Assembly (NCBI GenBank): GCA_003167475.1
Contig: PMTB01000064.1
Coordinates: 1-63,982, forward strand
DNA: 63,982 bases
From: a candidate division FCPU426 bacterium
GTDB taxonomy: Bacteria > Oederibacteriota > PGYV01 > Palsa-1178
Direction: 5' to 3'
This document shows positions 50,803-59,219 of this stretch, one piece after another. Numbering within the stretch: position 1 is the stretch's first letter; every line of letters starts with the position of its first letter. Below the pieces are notes generated by a model. The model had not been told where the DNA came from. It worked only from the letters and a program-made list of their open reading frames with translations, and did no database searches. A program made the position numbers and the translations under genes.

Positions 50803-51893
50803 TTGCTCCCGGCCGTTGCGGCGGGTTCCGCATTGGTTTTGATCTCCGCGACTGACGGAAAGAAAGCGCTGAAATTATAGGTAAGCCTTATTTTTTCTTT
50901 TGTATTCAGGTTCGTGCTGAAAATGTCATTGCCTTCGACAAATATCAGCGAGTTGCCGTCCGAGCTCCAGCAGGGGGAAGTGCCGCCGTTTAATGTAACC
51001 TGAAAATCGGAGCTGCCGTCGGGGTACATGACCCAGATATTGGGGCCATTGTTCCTGTCGCTGATATAGGCTATCTTATTTTTTGATTTATCGACATTGG
51101 ATTTGCTCCAGGATATCTCGTTGTCAAGGTAATAGGTGTCCTTTATGCTTTTTTTATCAAGACCGGAAAACTGCACCACCGAGATATTCCTGTTGTTGAA
51201 AAATGCAATCGTATTATTGTCGCCCCAGTCAAAAGCCGGTATGACAAGCTGGCTGTCCGATATCTGCCGGATGTTTGTCCTGTCGATATTCATGGTCCAC
51301 AGGCCGTTATGGTTCCTGGTTTTTTCCCTGGCAAAAAGTATCCTGGGCGCGGCTATATCGGGGCTTATTTTGAAGGACGTGATGTCGTGGTAATCAGTGA
51401 GGGCCGACGGAGCCTCCCCGGTCACGTCTATGGTCCATATGTCGCCGAGTTTCAGAAAATAAATGGATTCAAAATGCTCGGCCGTGGCCTTTAGCCAGGC
51501 TATCTGTCCCCTGCACTTAAGGTCGACCTTGTTGATGTTCTCCTGGTTGAACGTGAGCTGGACCTGGTTTGTTCCGTCGGAATTCATCATCCACAGGTTA
51601 TTGAAACCGCTCCTGTCGGAAAGAAAAGCTATTTTTTCCCCGGAAGGGGAAACAACGGGGCACCAGTTATTTCCTTCTCGGGTGAGTATTTTTTTGTCGC
51701 TTCCGGTCAGGCCCATCAGCCCGACCTGGTATAAATTCCGGCTGTCCTCAAAAACATAAAGTATATTTTTTGTATAATTGGAATTCTGGGCGGTAGGAAC
51801 AGGCGCCGGGACATCGGCAAAAATAAAATTAGCCGCCAGTAATAATAATGAAGACAAAATAAGGAACGAGTTAATTATTCTTCTTCCGCCCAT
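50799..51893 (-). CDS. TolB-like periplasmic beta-propeller protein
   Basis: A signal peptide (1-26) precedes PD40-type repeats with PVVSPSGEKIAFLSDRSG, NLWMMNSDGTNQVQLT and NKIAYISDRNNGPNIWVM. No OmpA domain. It precedes the TolB-OmpA fusion by a 4-base overlap; the pair may form one complex. Length 364. ATG at 51893 with GAGG. Confidence 0.88.
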   Translation of the reverse strand: MGGRRIINSFLILSSLLLLAANFIFADVPAPVPTAQNSNYTKNILYVFEDSRNLYQVGLMGLTGSDKKILTREGNNWCPVVSPSGEKIAFLSDRSGFNNLWMMNSDGTNQVQLTFNQENINKVDLKCRGQIAWLKATAEHFESIYFLKLGDIWTIDVTGEAPSALTDYHDITSFKISPDIAAPRILFAREKTRNHNGLWTMNIDRTNIRQISDSQLVIPAFDWGDNNTIAFFNNRNISVVQFSGLDKKSIKDTYYLDNEISWSKSNVDKSKNKIAYISDRNNGPNIWVMYPDGSSDFQVTLNGGTSPCWSSDGNSLIFVEGNDIFSTNLNTKEKIRLTYNFSAFFPSVAEIKTNAEPAATAGSK

Positions 51894-51921
51894 TTTTACC
51901 TCAATGTTCAGATTTTTATTT

Positions 51922-51950
51922 ATTTTATACGCTTTTTATTGATAAGTCAA
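51922..51950 (-). promoter_or_regulatory. Sigma70-like promoter of the TolB-like operon
   Basis: On the minus strand TTGACT (51945-51950), a 17-base spacer and TAAAAT (51922-51927). The transcript would start near 51915, 22 bases before the ATG at 51893. Confidence 0.7.
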
Positions 51951-51953
51951 TGT

Positions 51954-52016
51954 TTTTCCTGTACTGCCAAAATCGAATTTGAGGTCTGTTTTTGTGATTT
52001 TGGCAGTACAGGAAAA
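51954..52016 (-). promoter_or_regulatory. CAGACC-loop hairpin E4
   Basis: 21-bp perfect arms TTTTCCTGTACTGCCAAAATC with its complement; the 21-base loop has CAGACCTCAAATT on the minus strand. It lies 3 bases upstream of the TolB operon promoter, in the same direction. Confidence 0.8.
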
Positions 52017-52053
52017 TCAATATCCGCTATAATCACAGTATATAATTATTAAC

Positions 52054-53099
52054 TCAAAGGATTAACATGGAGTCGCCGTATGAAAAGAGCCTGTATTTTT
52101 CAGCGATGGCTGCGGCATAAGCCCTCCTGATATTTTCAAGCCCGGCGAAAGCGCTCACGAGGGCCAGAAGGGAGGTTTTGGGCAGGTGAAAGTTGGTAAT
52201 AAGACGGTCAACGGTTTTGAACTTGTATCCCGGATATATGTAGATGGAGGTTGAGCCTTTGCCGGGGATAAGACCGTCTCCGGGTGAAGTAGCCGCTTCA
52301 AGCACCCGCATCGACGTGGTGCCGACGGTAAATATTTTTTTGCCTGCTGTTTTTGCGGTATTTACAGCCGCAGCCGTTTTACCGCTTACTTCGTAATTTT
52401 CCGAGTGCATTCTGTGCGTCCGTATGTCTTCTTCACTTATTGATTCAAAAGTACCCAGGCCCACGTGAAGGGTGACAGGGGCGATGATCACTCCTTTTTC
52501 CCTGAGGGATGAAAACATATCCGGGGTAAAATGAAGGCCCGCAGTGGGGGCGGCCACTGCGCCCTGATTTTCGGCGTAAACGGTCTGGTATCTCTCGCGG
52601 TGTTTTGCATTTTTTGCGTCGTCTTTTATATACGGAGGAAGGGGCATGCTGCCAAAGTCCCACAATTTTTTTATCAGTTCATCGGGTTTAAGATTAAACT
52701 CGGCTTCCACGAGCCTGCCCTTTTTTTCACGACCCTGAGCCTGATCTGTCCGTCAAAGAGAACGAAGTCGCCCTCATCCACCCTTCGTGAATTTTTCATG
52801 AGCACATCCCACACATTTCCTTTTAAGTTGTCAAGAACGAGCACGCTTATGGCGGATCCGGTTTTTTCCGTTTTTCCGTCGAGGTTTGCGGGGATGACTT
52901 TGGTGTCATTGATCACAAGGCAGTCGCCCGGAGCGAAATACCCTGTTACGGAGGAAAAATGGGAATGCTTTATTTCCCCGCTCTCCCTGTTCAAAACCAT
53001 GAGCCTGGAAGCGGACCTGTCCGGAAGCGGCTGCTGTGCTATGAGCTCCTTGGGGAAGGAATAGTCGTAGTTTGAGAGCTTGTATAAGTCGTCGGGCAA
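52054..53099 (-). pseudogene. queA: queA split by a frameshift
   Basis: S-adenosylmethionine:tRNA ribosyltransferase-isomerase (queuosine pathway). The N-terminal part (DYSFPKELIAQQPLPDRSAS onwards, from the TTG at 53099) and the C-terminal part (GSMPLPPYIK, GAVAAPTAGLHFTPD, THRMHSENY, to 52054) are in different frames. Reading switches at a run of seven A followed by GGG (plus-strand T-run at 52721-52727): one extra A would restore a continuous protein (VKKKGRLVEAEFN). It may be a true frameshift, an assembly error, or slippage on the A-run. The parts otherwise look intact. AAAGGAG precedes the TTG. Confidence 0.9.
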
Positions 53100-53126
53100 T
53101 ATAATTCTCCTTTCGTTTAAGTTATT

Positions 53127-53251
53127 AAGCCAAAAGCCAATAGACAAAAGTTAAGGAAGACGAAAAACAGCAAAAAGGGGAGGGCAAGTAAGCCGAAACT
53201 TCACCCCTTTAAAACTTAATAATTTTACTTTTGTCTTTTGGCTTTTGGCTT
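53127..53251. repeat. Inverted repeat with 25-bp arms between queA and rsmG
   Basis: Arms 53127-53151 (AAGCCAAAAGCCAATAGACA start) and 53227-53251 are reverse complements with one mismatch. An inner AAAGGGG/CCCCTTT stem is also visible. It lies at the divergent strand switch. It resembles the element at 11686 in size and short-word reiteration, but not in sequence. Confidence 0.8.
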
Positions 53252-53350
53252 GGCAACTTGTCCGGTGTATGTTTAATAATATCTCAACGTCTGCAATTGG
53301 GCAAGCCTTTTTAACTTGAAGTAAAACTTCTCCCGTGCCATAATTGCCTT

Positions 53351-54070
53351 ATGGCCGACACAACGATGATAAAAAAATACCTGGCAATGTCTGACATATC
53401 GCTGGGCACAGACGAACTTGCCGGAAAATTCGGTACGCTTCTGGACCTGCTTAAGGAATGGAACGAAAAGTTCAATTTAACCTCCATAACAGAAGACACT
53501 GAGGTGGTAATAAAACACTTTATAGACTCCCTGATGTTAGTTAAATCAAACAAAAGTCAGTCTTGGCAAACAATCATCGATATAGGGACCGGCGCGGGCT
53601 TCCCGGGAATTCCACTGGCAATAATCTTCCCGGAAAAAGAGGTGTTTTTGAGCGATTCAAACGGAAAAAAAATACTTTTTTTAAAGCAGATCCAAGAGTC
53701 GCTGGGATTAAAGAATATAACGATACTTCACGGCAGGAGCGAGGTTCTCAGCCACTCTAAGAAGCTGCGGGAAAATTTTGATATGTCTGTTATGAGGGCG
53801 CTTGCCGCTTTTCCAGTGGCCCTGGAACTGTCCAGCGGACTTGTCAAGCCTGGCGGACAGATAATATATTATGCCAGCGCCAAACAGGCTTCTGAAATAA
53901 CAAAAGACATGAAGTGTCTCAAGGAATTAGGATGTGTCCTTAACGGCATGCAGGAGTATATACTGCCTGAAGATATGGGAACCCACTCGATAGTTTCTGT
54001 TAATAAACTGTGGAAAACACCTTTCAAATACCCCAGGGCGTACGGCGTGATAAAGAAAAAGCCGTTATAA
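53351..54070 (+). CDS. rsmG: 16S rRNA m7G527 methyltransferase RsmG (GidB)
   Basis: SAM methyltransferase with motif DIGTGAGFPGIPLAI, KWNEKFNLTSI-like sequence EWNEKFNLTSI and the loop SDSNGKKILFLKQ. Length 239. It is the first gene of the plus-strand run. Commonly it lies next to parA-parB; here recF follows, with parS sites in between. Confidence 0.95.
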   Translation: MADTTMIKKYLAMSDISLGTDELAGKFGTLLDLLKEWNEKFNLTSITEDTEVVIKHFIDSLMLVKSNKSQSWQTIIDIGTGAGFPGIPLAIIFPEKEVFLSDSNGKKILFLKQIQESLGLKNITILHGRSEVLSHSKKLRENFDMSVMRALAAFPVALELSSGLVKPGGQIIYYASAKQASEITKDMKCLKELGCVLNGMQEYILPEDMGTHSIVSVNKLWKTPFKYPRAYGVIKKKPL

Positions 54071-54135
54071 AGCCTTTATAAGATATATACTTCAACCGCC
54101 GTAATTTCAGTCTTTGGATTGCTTATGTTAATTAC

Positions 54136-54179
54136 TTTAAACCGGCATTTGTTCCACGTGGAACAAATGCCGGTTTAAA
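54136..54179. other. parS site inside a perfect 44-bp palindrome
   Basis: TGTTCCACGTGGAACA (54150-54165) matches the ParB-binding parS consensus. It lies at the centre of a perfect palindrome of 22-bp arms from 54136 to 54179. The palindrome could also be a bidirectional terminator after rsmG. Confidence 0.85.
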
Positions 54180-54220
54180 AAGGAAAGGGCAGCTGAAGTT
54201 AACTGGAACGCCTGGCAACT

Positions 54221-54236
54221 TGTTCCACGTGGAACA
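54221..54236. other. Second parS site
   Basis: TGTTCCACGTGGAACA at 54221-54236, 71 bases after the first. Two parS sites between rsmG and recF point to an origin-proximal location. Confidence 0.85.
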
Positions 54237-54335
54237 AATGTAATCCATTCAGGCAAGGTGATTTAATGAGGAAAAAACGGTTGAAAGCGCCCCTGACTTG
54301 TATTAGAGTATAATTATAAAAAACAGGAGATGAAT

Positions 54336-55430
54336 GTGTACATAAGAAGGCTGGAACTTAATAACTTCAGGAATTATGACTCGCAGAAACTTGTTTTTAC
54401 ACCCGGCATCAACGTATTCTTCGGGGAGAACGGCACAGGCAAGACCAATATACTTGAAAGCATATACTGGACAGCCATGTCGCGCTCATTCCGCACTGCC
54501 GAGGATCCTATACTGGTCAAACAGGGCAGGGAAAGCGCCAGGATAACAATAGACGCTGTCGATAATGAAATAGAAAAGACGTTTCTCATGGATTATGACT
54601 CGGTAAACAGGAAAAAGAACCTCTATGTGAACGGCACAAGGCTCTCCAGGGTGTCATTGATAGTCGGGCAGGTGCCTGTTGTGCTGTTTTCTCCGGAAAA
54701 TATCATGATAGTAAAAGGCGAGCCGTCATTAAGGAGGCGTTTCCTAGATGATCTGCTCTCCCAGATAGATAATGGATACTATGTAACCCTGAACAAGTAC
54801 CTTAAGGAAGTATCACACCGTAATTATCTCCTGAAAGGAATCAGGGAAGGCCGGATAAAAAGGGAAAACCTGGATATCTGGAACAATCAGATAATGGAAA
54901 ACGGTATAAAACTGCTCGTGCAGCGCCATGCGGCGGTTGAAGAACTTAACCTGATCCTGAAAAAGGAACTCACGGAAGGGAAGTTCGAGGTAAGGCTCGG
55001 ATATATTTCAAAAAATTACGCCTCCTACTCTCCTTCTGACCTGAAAAGTTCTTATATGGAATTTTTTAGGACAAAAATAGAAGATGAGATAATAAGGAGT
55101 GCCACCCTTATCGGGCCGCATAGGGACGATCTGGAGATATACTATAATAATTTGGGGGCTAAAAATTACGCTTCCGAGGGGCAGCAGAGGATAACGACCA
55201 TACTTATGAAACTTGCCGAGGGACTGCTTATAAAAAGAAAAAGGGGCAGCTATCCTGTCGTGCTTCTTGATGATTTTTCCTCGGAACTCGACGAGCCTAA
55301 CAGGGGCTTCATAGGCAAAACTTTTTCTCTTTTTAAGCAGATACTGATCACCACCACATATAAAGAGAACCTCCGCGGATTTGAAGCGGCGAAAGAGTTT
55401 AAAATACAAAACGGAAAGGTTGTAAGTTAG
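54336..55430 (+). CDS. recF: DNA repair protein RecF
   Basis: SMC-like ATPase that loads RecR/RecO on gapped DNA. Walker A GENGTGKTNILESIYW near residue 30; signature ASEGQQRITTILMKLA; Walker B VVLLDDFSSELDE. Length 364. The GTG at 54336 is preferred over the ATG at 54330 because GGAGA lies five bases before the GTG but abuts the ATG, and MYIRRLEL is the typical RecF N terminus. Confidence 0.95.
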   Translation: MYIRRLELNNFRNYDSQKLVFTPGINVFFGENGTGKTNILESIYWTAMSRSFRTAEDPILVKQGRESARITIDAVDNEIEKTFLMDYDSVNRKKNLYVNGTRLSRVSLIVGQVPVVLFSPENIMIVKGEPSLRRRFLDDLLSQIDNGYYVTLNKYLKEVSHRNYLLKGIREGRIKRENLDIWNNQIMENGIKLLVQRHAAVEELNLILKKELTEGKFEVRLGYISKNYASYSPSDLKSSYMEFFRTKIEDEIIRSATLIGPHRDDLEIYYNNLGAKNYASEGQQRITTILMKLAEGLLIKRKRGSYPVVLLDDFSSELDEPNRGFIGKTFSLFKQILITTTYKENLRGFEAAKEFKIQNGKVVS

Positions 55431-55484
55431 ATAATACTAACTATAATATGTTAGCACTAACTTAAGAGTGCCTCTTAACCCCCA

Positions 55485-55534
55485 CATTTTCCTAAAATCA
55501 CAAACCAGACCCCTTAAGTGATTTTAGGAAAATG
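55485..55534 (+). promoter_or_regulatory. CAGACC-loop hairpin E5
   Basis: 17-bp perfect arms CATTTTCCTAAAATCAC with its complement and loop AAACCAGACCCCTTAA. It lies 8 bases before the -35 box of the HD-GYP gene's promoter, in the same direction. Confidence 0.8.
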
Positions 55535-55542
55535 ATTTATGA

Positions 55543-55571
55543 TTGCCCTGCCACCTGTATTGTGATATTAT
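55543..55571 (+). promoter_or_regulatory. Sigma70-like promoter of the HD-GYP-like gene
   Basis: TTGCCC (55543-55548), a 17-base spacer and TATTAT (55566-55571). The transcript would start near 55578, which supports a start codon at 55631 rather than further upstream. Confidence 0.6.
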
Positions 55572-55630
55572 TATTTATATCCACAAAAAAGACAATACGG
55601 CTTGAAAGAAATGCCGGCCGGAGGGCAAGT

Positions 55631-56905
55631 TTGAAGATCAAGACCCAGTTCCTGGCGAGCGTAGTTTTTATCATAATCCTGTCCGTATCGCTGATGTCAT
55701 ATGTCATGGTCACCGACACCGGGGACGCCCTTGCGCGGGAAATAAGGGACAAGGCACAGATCATGATGAACTCCATCAAAGGCGTGGCGGTGGAGTCTTT
55801 TGTAAAAAAGGATATCCTGTCCCTCAACTACTATATAAAAGAAGCCGCGGCATCCCCGGGGATACTTTATATCATAGTGACCGACAGGTTCGACACCATA
55901 GTCGGTTCCAGCAACCCAAACGACATGGGCGGAGAGACCGCCCAGATGTACCCCGGGATAAAACTTTCCGGCGATATAGGTCCCATAACCTATAACGGCG
56001 AGGAGCACAAGGTCATTAATTTTACCGGGGATATTTCCATGAAAGCAAAAGAGAGAAAATTTGACATGGGGAAGATATACATCGGTTTTGACCGCAACAT
56101 AATAGACTCAAGGATAAACTCTTTTTATGTCAAAGGCGGCGTCATAGCTTTTGTGGTTATACTGATAGCGGTTATGCTGACGCTTGTCATAACAGGCAGG
56201 ATCATAAAACCGCTGAACCAGCTCATGGAAGGCACGCAAAGGATCGCCTCCGGCGATATGAAGTACAAAATAAAAGTGAGCGTGAAGAACGAGTTTCAGG
56301 CGCTGGCGAACTCATTTAACGATATGACAGGGAGGCTCGACGATTATTATGAGGGTATTCTTAACGCCTTTACCATAGCCGCGGATTCAAAAAACAAATA
56401 CACGCCCAGCCACTCGCTGAAGGTTTCCAGGATGGCCATGGCCATCGCAAAAGGCATGAAACTTTCGGCGCAGCAGACGGAAAATATCAGGCTGGCCGGA
56501 ATACTCATGGACATAGGCAATATAGGGGTGAGGGATTCGGTACTCAACAAGACGGAAATACTCACGCCCGAAGATTTTATCCAGATACAAAAACACCCTG
56601 AGATAGGCGCCAAGATCCTGAAAAATATACCGGCTTTAAGGGACGTGGTGCCCATAGTAATGCAGCATCACGAAAGGTTTGACGGGATGGGCTATCCGGC
56701 GGGATTGCGCGCCGACCAGATAATGGTTGAGGCCAAGATATTGGCCATAGCCGACGCGTATGACGCAATGATCACCGAGCGCGGGCACCGTAAGGCCGTG
56801 GGGATGGACGAAGCCGTATATGAGCTGCGCAGCAACAAAGGAAAACAATTTGATCCGGCCATCACCGAGGTTTTTATAGGCATACTGAACAAGGGGAGCG
56901 TTTAA
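55631..56905 (+). CDS. Membrane HAMP/HD-GYP-type protein with degenerate HD motif
   Basis: TM1 (about 8-26), an extracytoplasmic sensor of ~130 residues, TM2 (about 172-192), a HAMP domain (TGRIIKPLNQLMEGTQRIASG) and an HD-GYP-type domain. The HHERFDGMGYPAGL block with the GYP motif is kept, but the first HD motif reads MDIGNIG (Met293-Asp294) instead of HDIGKIG. Such loss should weaken metal binding and c-di-GMP hydrolysis. The TTG at 55631 has GGAGGG five bases upstream and fits the promoter; an ATG at 55532 overlaps the hairpin. Length 424. Confidence 0.85.
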   Translation: MKIKTQFLASVVFIIILSVSLMSYVMVTDTGDALAREIRDKAQIMMNSIKGVAVESFVKKDILSLNYYIKEAAASPGILYIIVTDRFDTIVGSSNPNDMGGETAQMYPGIKLSGDIGPITYNGEEHKVINFTGDISMKAKERKFDMGKIYIGFDRNIIDSRINSFYVKGGVIAFVVILIAVMLTLVITGRIIKPLNQLMEGTQRIASGDMKYKIKVSVKNEFQALANSFNDMTGRLDDYYEGILNAFTIAADSKNKYTPSHSLKVSRMAMAIAKGMKLSAQQTENIRLAGILMDIGNIGVRDSVLNKTEILTPEDFIQIQKHPEIGAKILKNIPALRDVVPIVMQHHERFDGMGYPAGLRADQIMVEAKILAIADAYDAMITERGHRKAVGMDEAVYELRSNKGKQFDPAITEVFIGILNKGSV

Positions 56906-56984
56906 GACATGGCAAGGAAGACGACTTATCTTGAAACAAAGGACAGAATACAGTACAATCAATTTTAAAAGAATCGGGGATAAA

Positions 56985-58229
56985 ATGGAAGACAGAAAAG
57001 ACATATTGAAGACCATCACAAGGTACGCACAGTCAGGGGAATGGCCCAAGGTGATTAAGGAATATGAAAAACTCCTTGCCATGGACCCGAATGACATTAA
57101 TATATATAATTCCATAGGTGAAGCTTACTCGAAAGTCGGCGAGAACAGGAAGGCATTTGAATATTTCAAAAAAGTGCTTGAGGATTACCAGTCCAAAGGG
57201 AACGCCTCAAAGATCATGTTCCTGTATAAAAAAATATCCAAGCTTGACCCGAAAAAATTCGACTTGGACGGGAAAGCCCTGCATGAAAAAATAACAAAGA
57301 TAGTGGCCGCCATAACGCTCTCTGACGCCCAGGACCATGACAATGCCCTGCCGGCCCTGCGCGACGCCGAGAAGATAGATAAAAATAACGCCGACATACA
57401 GATCAGGATCGGGGAGACGTGCGAGAAAAAGGACCTCATAGGCGAGGCCGCGGAAGCCTATACAAAAGCCATCAGGCTCCTTGTCGAAAAAGGCAAAAAA
57501 GACGAAGCGATAATAATAGCGAAGAAAGTTCTCGTCCTGGATAAGGAGAACACGGACGCCATGGCCATGGTGGCCGACGACCTGATATCGAGGGGAAACA
57601 AGGAAAAAGCCGAGGAGATATTCAAGGACCTGCTTATAACCCTTGCCGAGAAGGAAAAGATAGCGGAGGGGCGCGATATAGCCAAGCGCGCCATGGACTT
57701 AAACGTGGAATACGGCAAACAGTTCTACGCCTATTTCCTGTTCAAGGAAAATAAGACCGATGAGGCAAAAAAAATTCTTGAAGGAGTGGAGAGCCTCTCC
57801 GTGGAGGAAAAAGTGCTTCTTGGCAAGATTTACTTCAAGGGCTGCGAATATGACAAGGCGAAATCAATAATGATGTCCCTTGACCCTTCCATAGTCAACG
57901 AGAACATAGAGATACTCGAGGTGATAGGGGATTCCATGCTGAAGATGAGGGAATACAAGCACGCGGCGGAATATTACCTCAAGGCCCTGAAGATCCTCAA
58001 GGCAAACGGCTCCTTTGACGAGGCCATAATCATGGCCAATAAGGTTATGAATGTCGAAACGGAGAACGTGGAGCTTCATGAGATCATGGCCGAGATATAC
58101 ATGAAAAAAGGCATGAAGGTCAAAATAATAGACGAGTACACGAAACTAGCGGCTTTATACGACAAACACGGCCGTTCCGAGGACTCCGCAAAAATCAAAC
58201 AGGTGCTCGCCAAGCTTAAGATGATATGA
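56985..58229 (+). CDS. TPR-repeat protein
   Basis: 414 residues with tetratricopeptide repeats along most of the length (for example NIYNSIGEAYSKVGENRKAF and AADYYLKALKILKANG-like AAEYYLKALKILKANG). No signal peptide, so cytoplasmic. The ATG at 56985 has GGGGAT upstream; it lies 80 bp after the HD-GYP gene. Function is protein-protein interaction; partners unknown. Confidence 0.85.
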   Translation: MEDRKDILKTITRYAQSGEWPKVIKEYEKLLAMDPNDINIYNSIGEAYSKVGENRKAFEYFKKVLEDYQSKGNASKIMFLYKKISKLDPKKFDLDGKALHEKITKIVAAITLSDAQDHDNALPALRDAEKIDKNNADIQIRIGETCEKKDLIGEAAEAYTKAIRLLVEKGKKDEAIIIAKKVLVLDKENTDAMAMVADDLISRGNKEKAEEIFKDLLITLAEKEKIAEGRDIAKRAMDLNVEYGKQFYAYFLFKENKTDEAKKILEGVESLSVEEKVLLGKIYFKGCEYDKAKSIMMSLDPSIVNENIEILEVIGDSMLKMREYKHAAEYYLKALKILKANGSFDEAIIMANKVMNVETENVELHEIMAEIYMKKGMKVKIIDEYTKLAALYDKHGRSEDSAKIKQVLAKLKMI

Positions 58230-58579
58230 AGCCGCTCGACTGCTCCTTCTGCCATCTTAAGGTCAAAAGCCAGGACGCCCTTGTGCGCTGGCATTATGAA
58301 AAACCAAAAAAATCAGCGGAAAATTTCCAGATAGTGCATGACCGCCTCCCGTGCAATTTCAAGGGCGGGGAAGGTTATTTCAACAGGTCCCTTCCGTTCG
58401 AGTACGTCTTTAAATACATGCCGGAATTTCTGGCGTATATAAAAAGGCTGAAGGTCGGCGAGAAAGAGCTAAAAAAATTTGTTTCTTTGATGGAAAAAGA
58501 CAGGTCCTATATAAGGCGGTATAACGCGGATAAAAAGGAAGTAAAGAAATTAATAATAAGGCTGGAAGGTTTGGAATAA
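58226..58579 (+). CDS. Small hypothetical protein with a CxxC motif
   Basis: 117 residues, overlapping the TPR gene by 4 bases (ATGA). CSFC (residues 6-9) at the N terminus and a Lys-rich helical C-terminal half. No family recognised. Coupled expression with the TPR protein is likely. Confidence 0.7.
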   Translation: MKPLDCSFCHLKVKSQDALVRWHYEKPKKSAENFQIVHDRLPCNFKGGEGYFNRSLPFEYVFKYMPEFLAYIKRLKVGEKELKKFVSLMEKDRSYIRRYNADKKEVKKLIIRLEGLE

Positions 58580-58625
58580 AGGCAATTTTGAATTTTTAAT
58601 TGACCCAAAAGGAGCCATTAAGAAC

Positions 58626-59078
58626 ATGGAATGCAAAGAAGTCAGAAAAAAACTCAAAGAGTACGCTGCCGACGAAATATATGACGTGGAAACACGCCGG
58701 GAAACGGAGCTTCATATAGAAACATGCCAGATCTGCAAGCGCGAACTGCTTTTATGGCAGGATGTTGTGGCCAAACAGAAGGAAACTTCCAGGCTTGCTT
58801 CATACCTTGACGGGGATTTCAGGACCAGGGTCAAGTACCGTTTGGCAAAAATAGATTCCGACAGGAACCTGCCTCCGGCCGCCAGGAGGATTATGGCGTT
58901 GCAAAAGGCCTTCAGAAGCGTTACAGGCAGGCTGGTTTTACAGCTGGTGCTCCTGCTCATCGGCGTGCTGTATTTCCTGCTGGTAATGAGAAAAGGCGCA
59001 AATGTATTTTCCGTGTTTTTTATCGTGCTGGGTTTTGGCACCCTTATTTTTCTGCTGTTTCAAAAGAAAAAGAAATAA
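58626..59078 (+). CDS. Membrane-anchored anti-sigma-factor-like zinc finger protein
   Basis: 150 residues. N-terminal ZAS-type motif: C3, then HIETCQICKREL (His, Cys, Cys), then a linker and two hydrophobic helices near residues 100-143. The zinc-binding anti-sigma domain suggests regulation of an ECF sigma factor, but none is adjacent. Start ATG 58626 with AAGGAG upstream. Confidence 0.8.
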   Translation: MECKEVRKKLKEYAADEIYDVETRRETELHIETCQICKRELLLWQDVVAKQKETSRLASYLDGDFRTRVKYRLAKIDSDRNLPPAARRIMALQKAFRSVTGRLVLQLVLLLIGVLYFLLVMRKGANVFSVFFIVLGFGTLIFLLFQKKKK

Positions 59079-59219
59079 GAACAATAATTTTACCATCCGC
59101 AACGTTCCATAAAATTGCCTTAAAATAAGAAAAAAATACTTTCTTTTTTGCAGGTTTTTTGGTAAATTCAATATATACGGGAAAATGACGTACATCCTTA
59201 AATTAAGGAGAGCCTTAAA

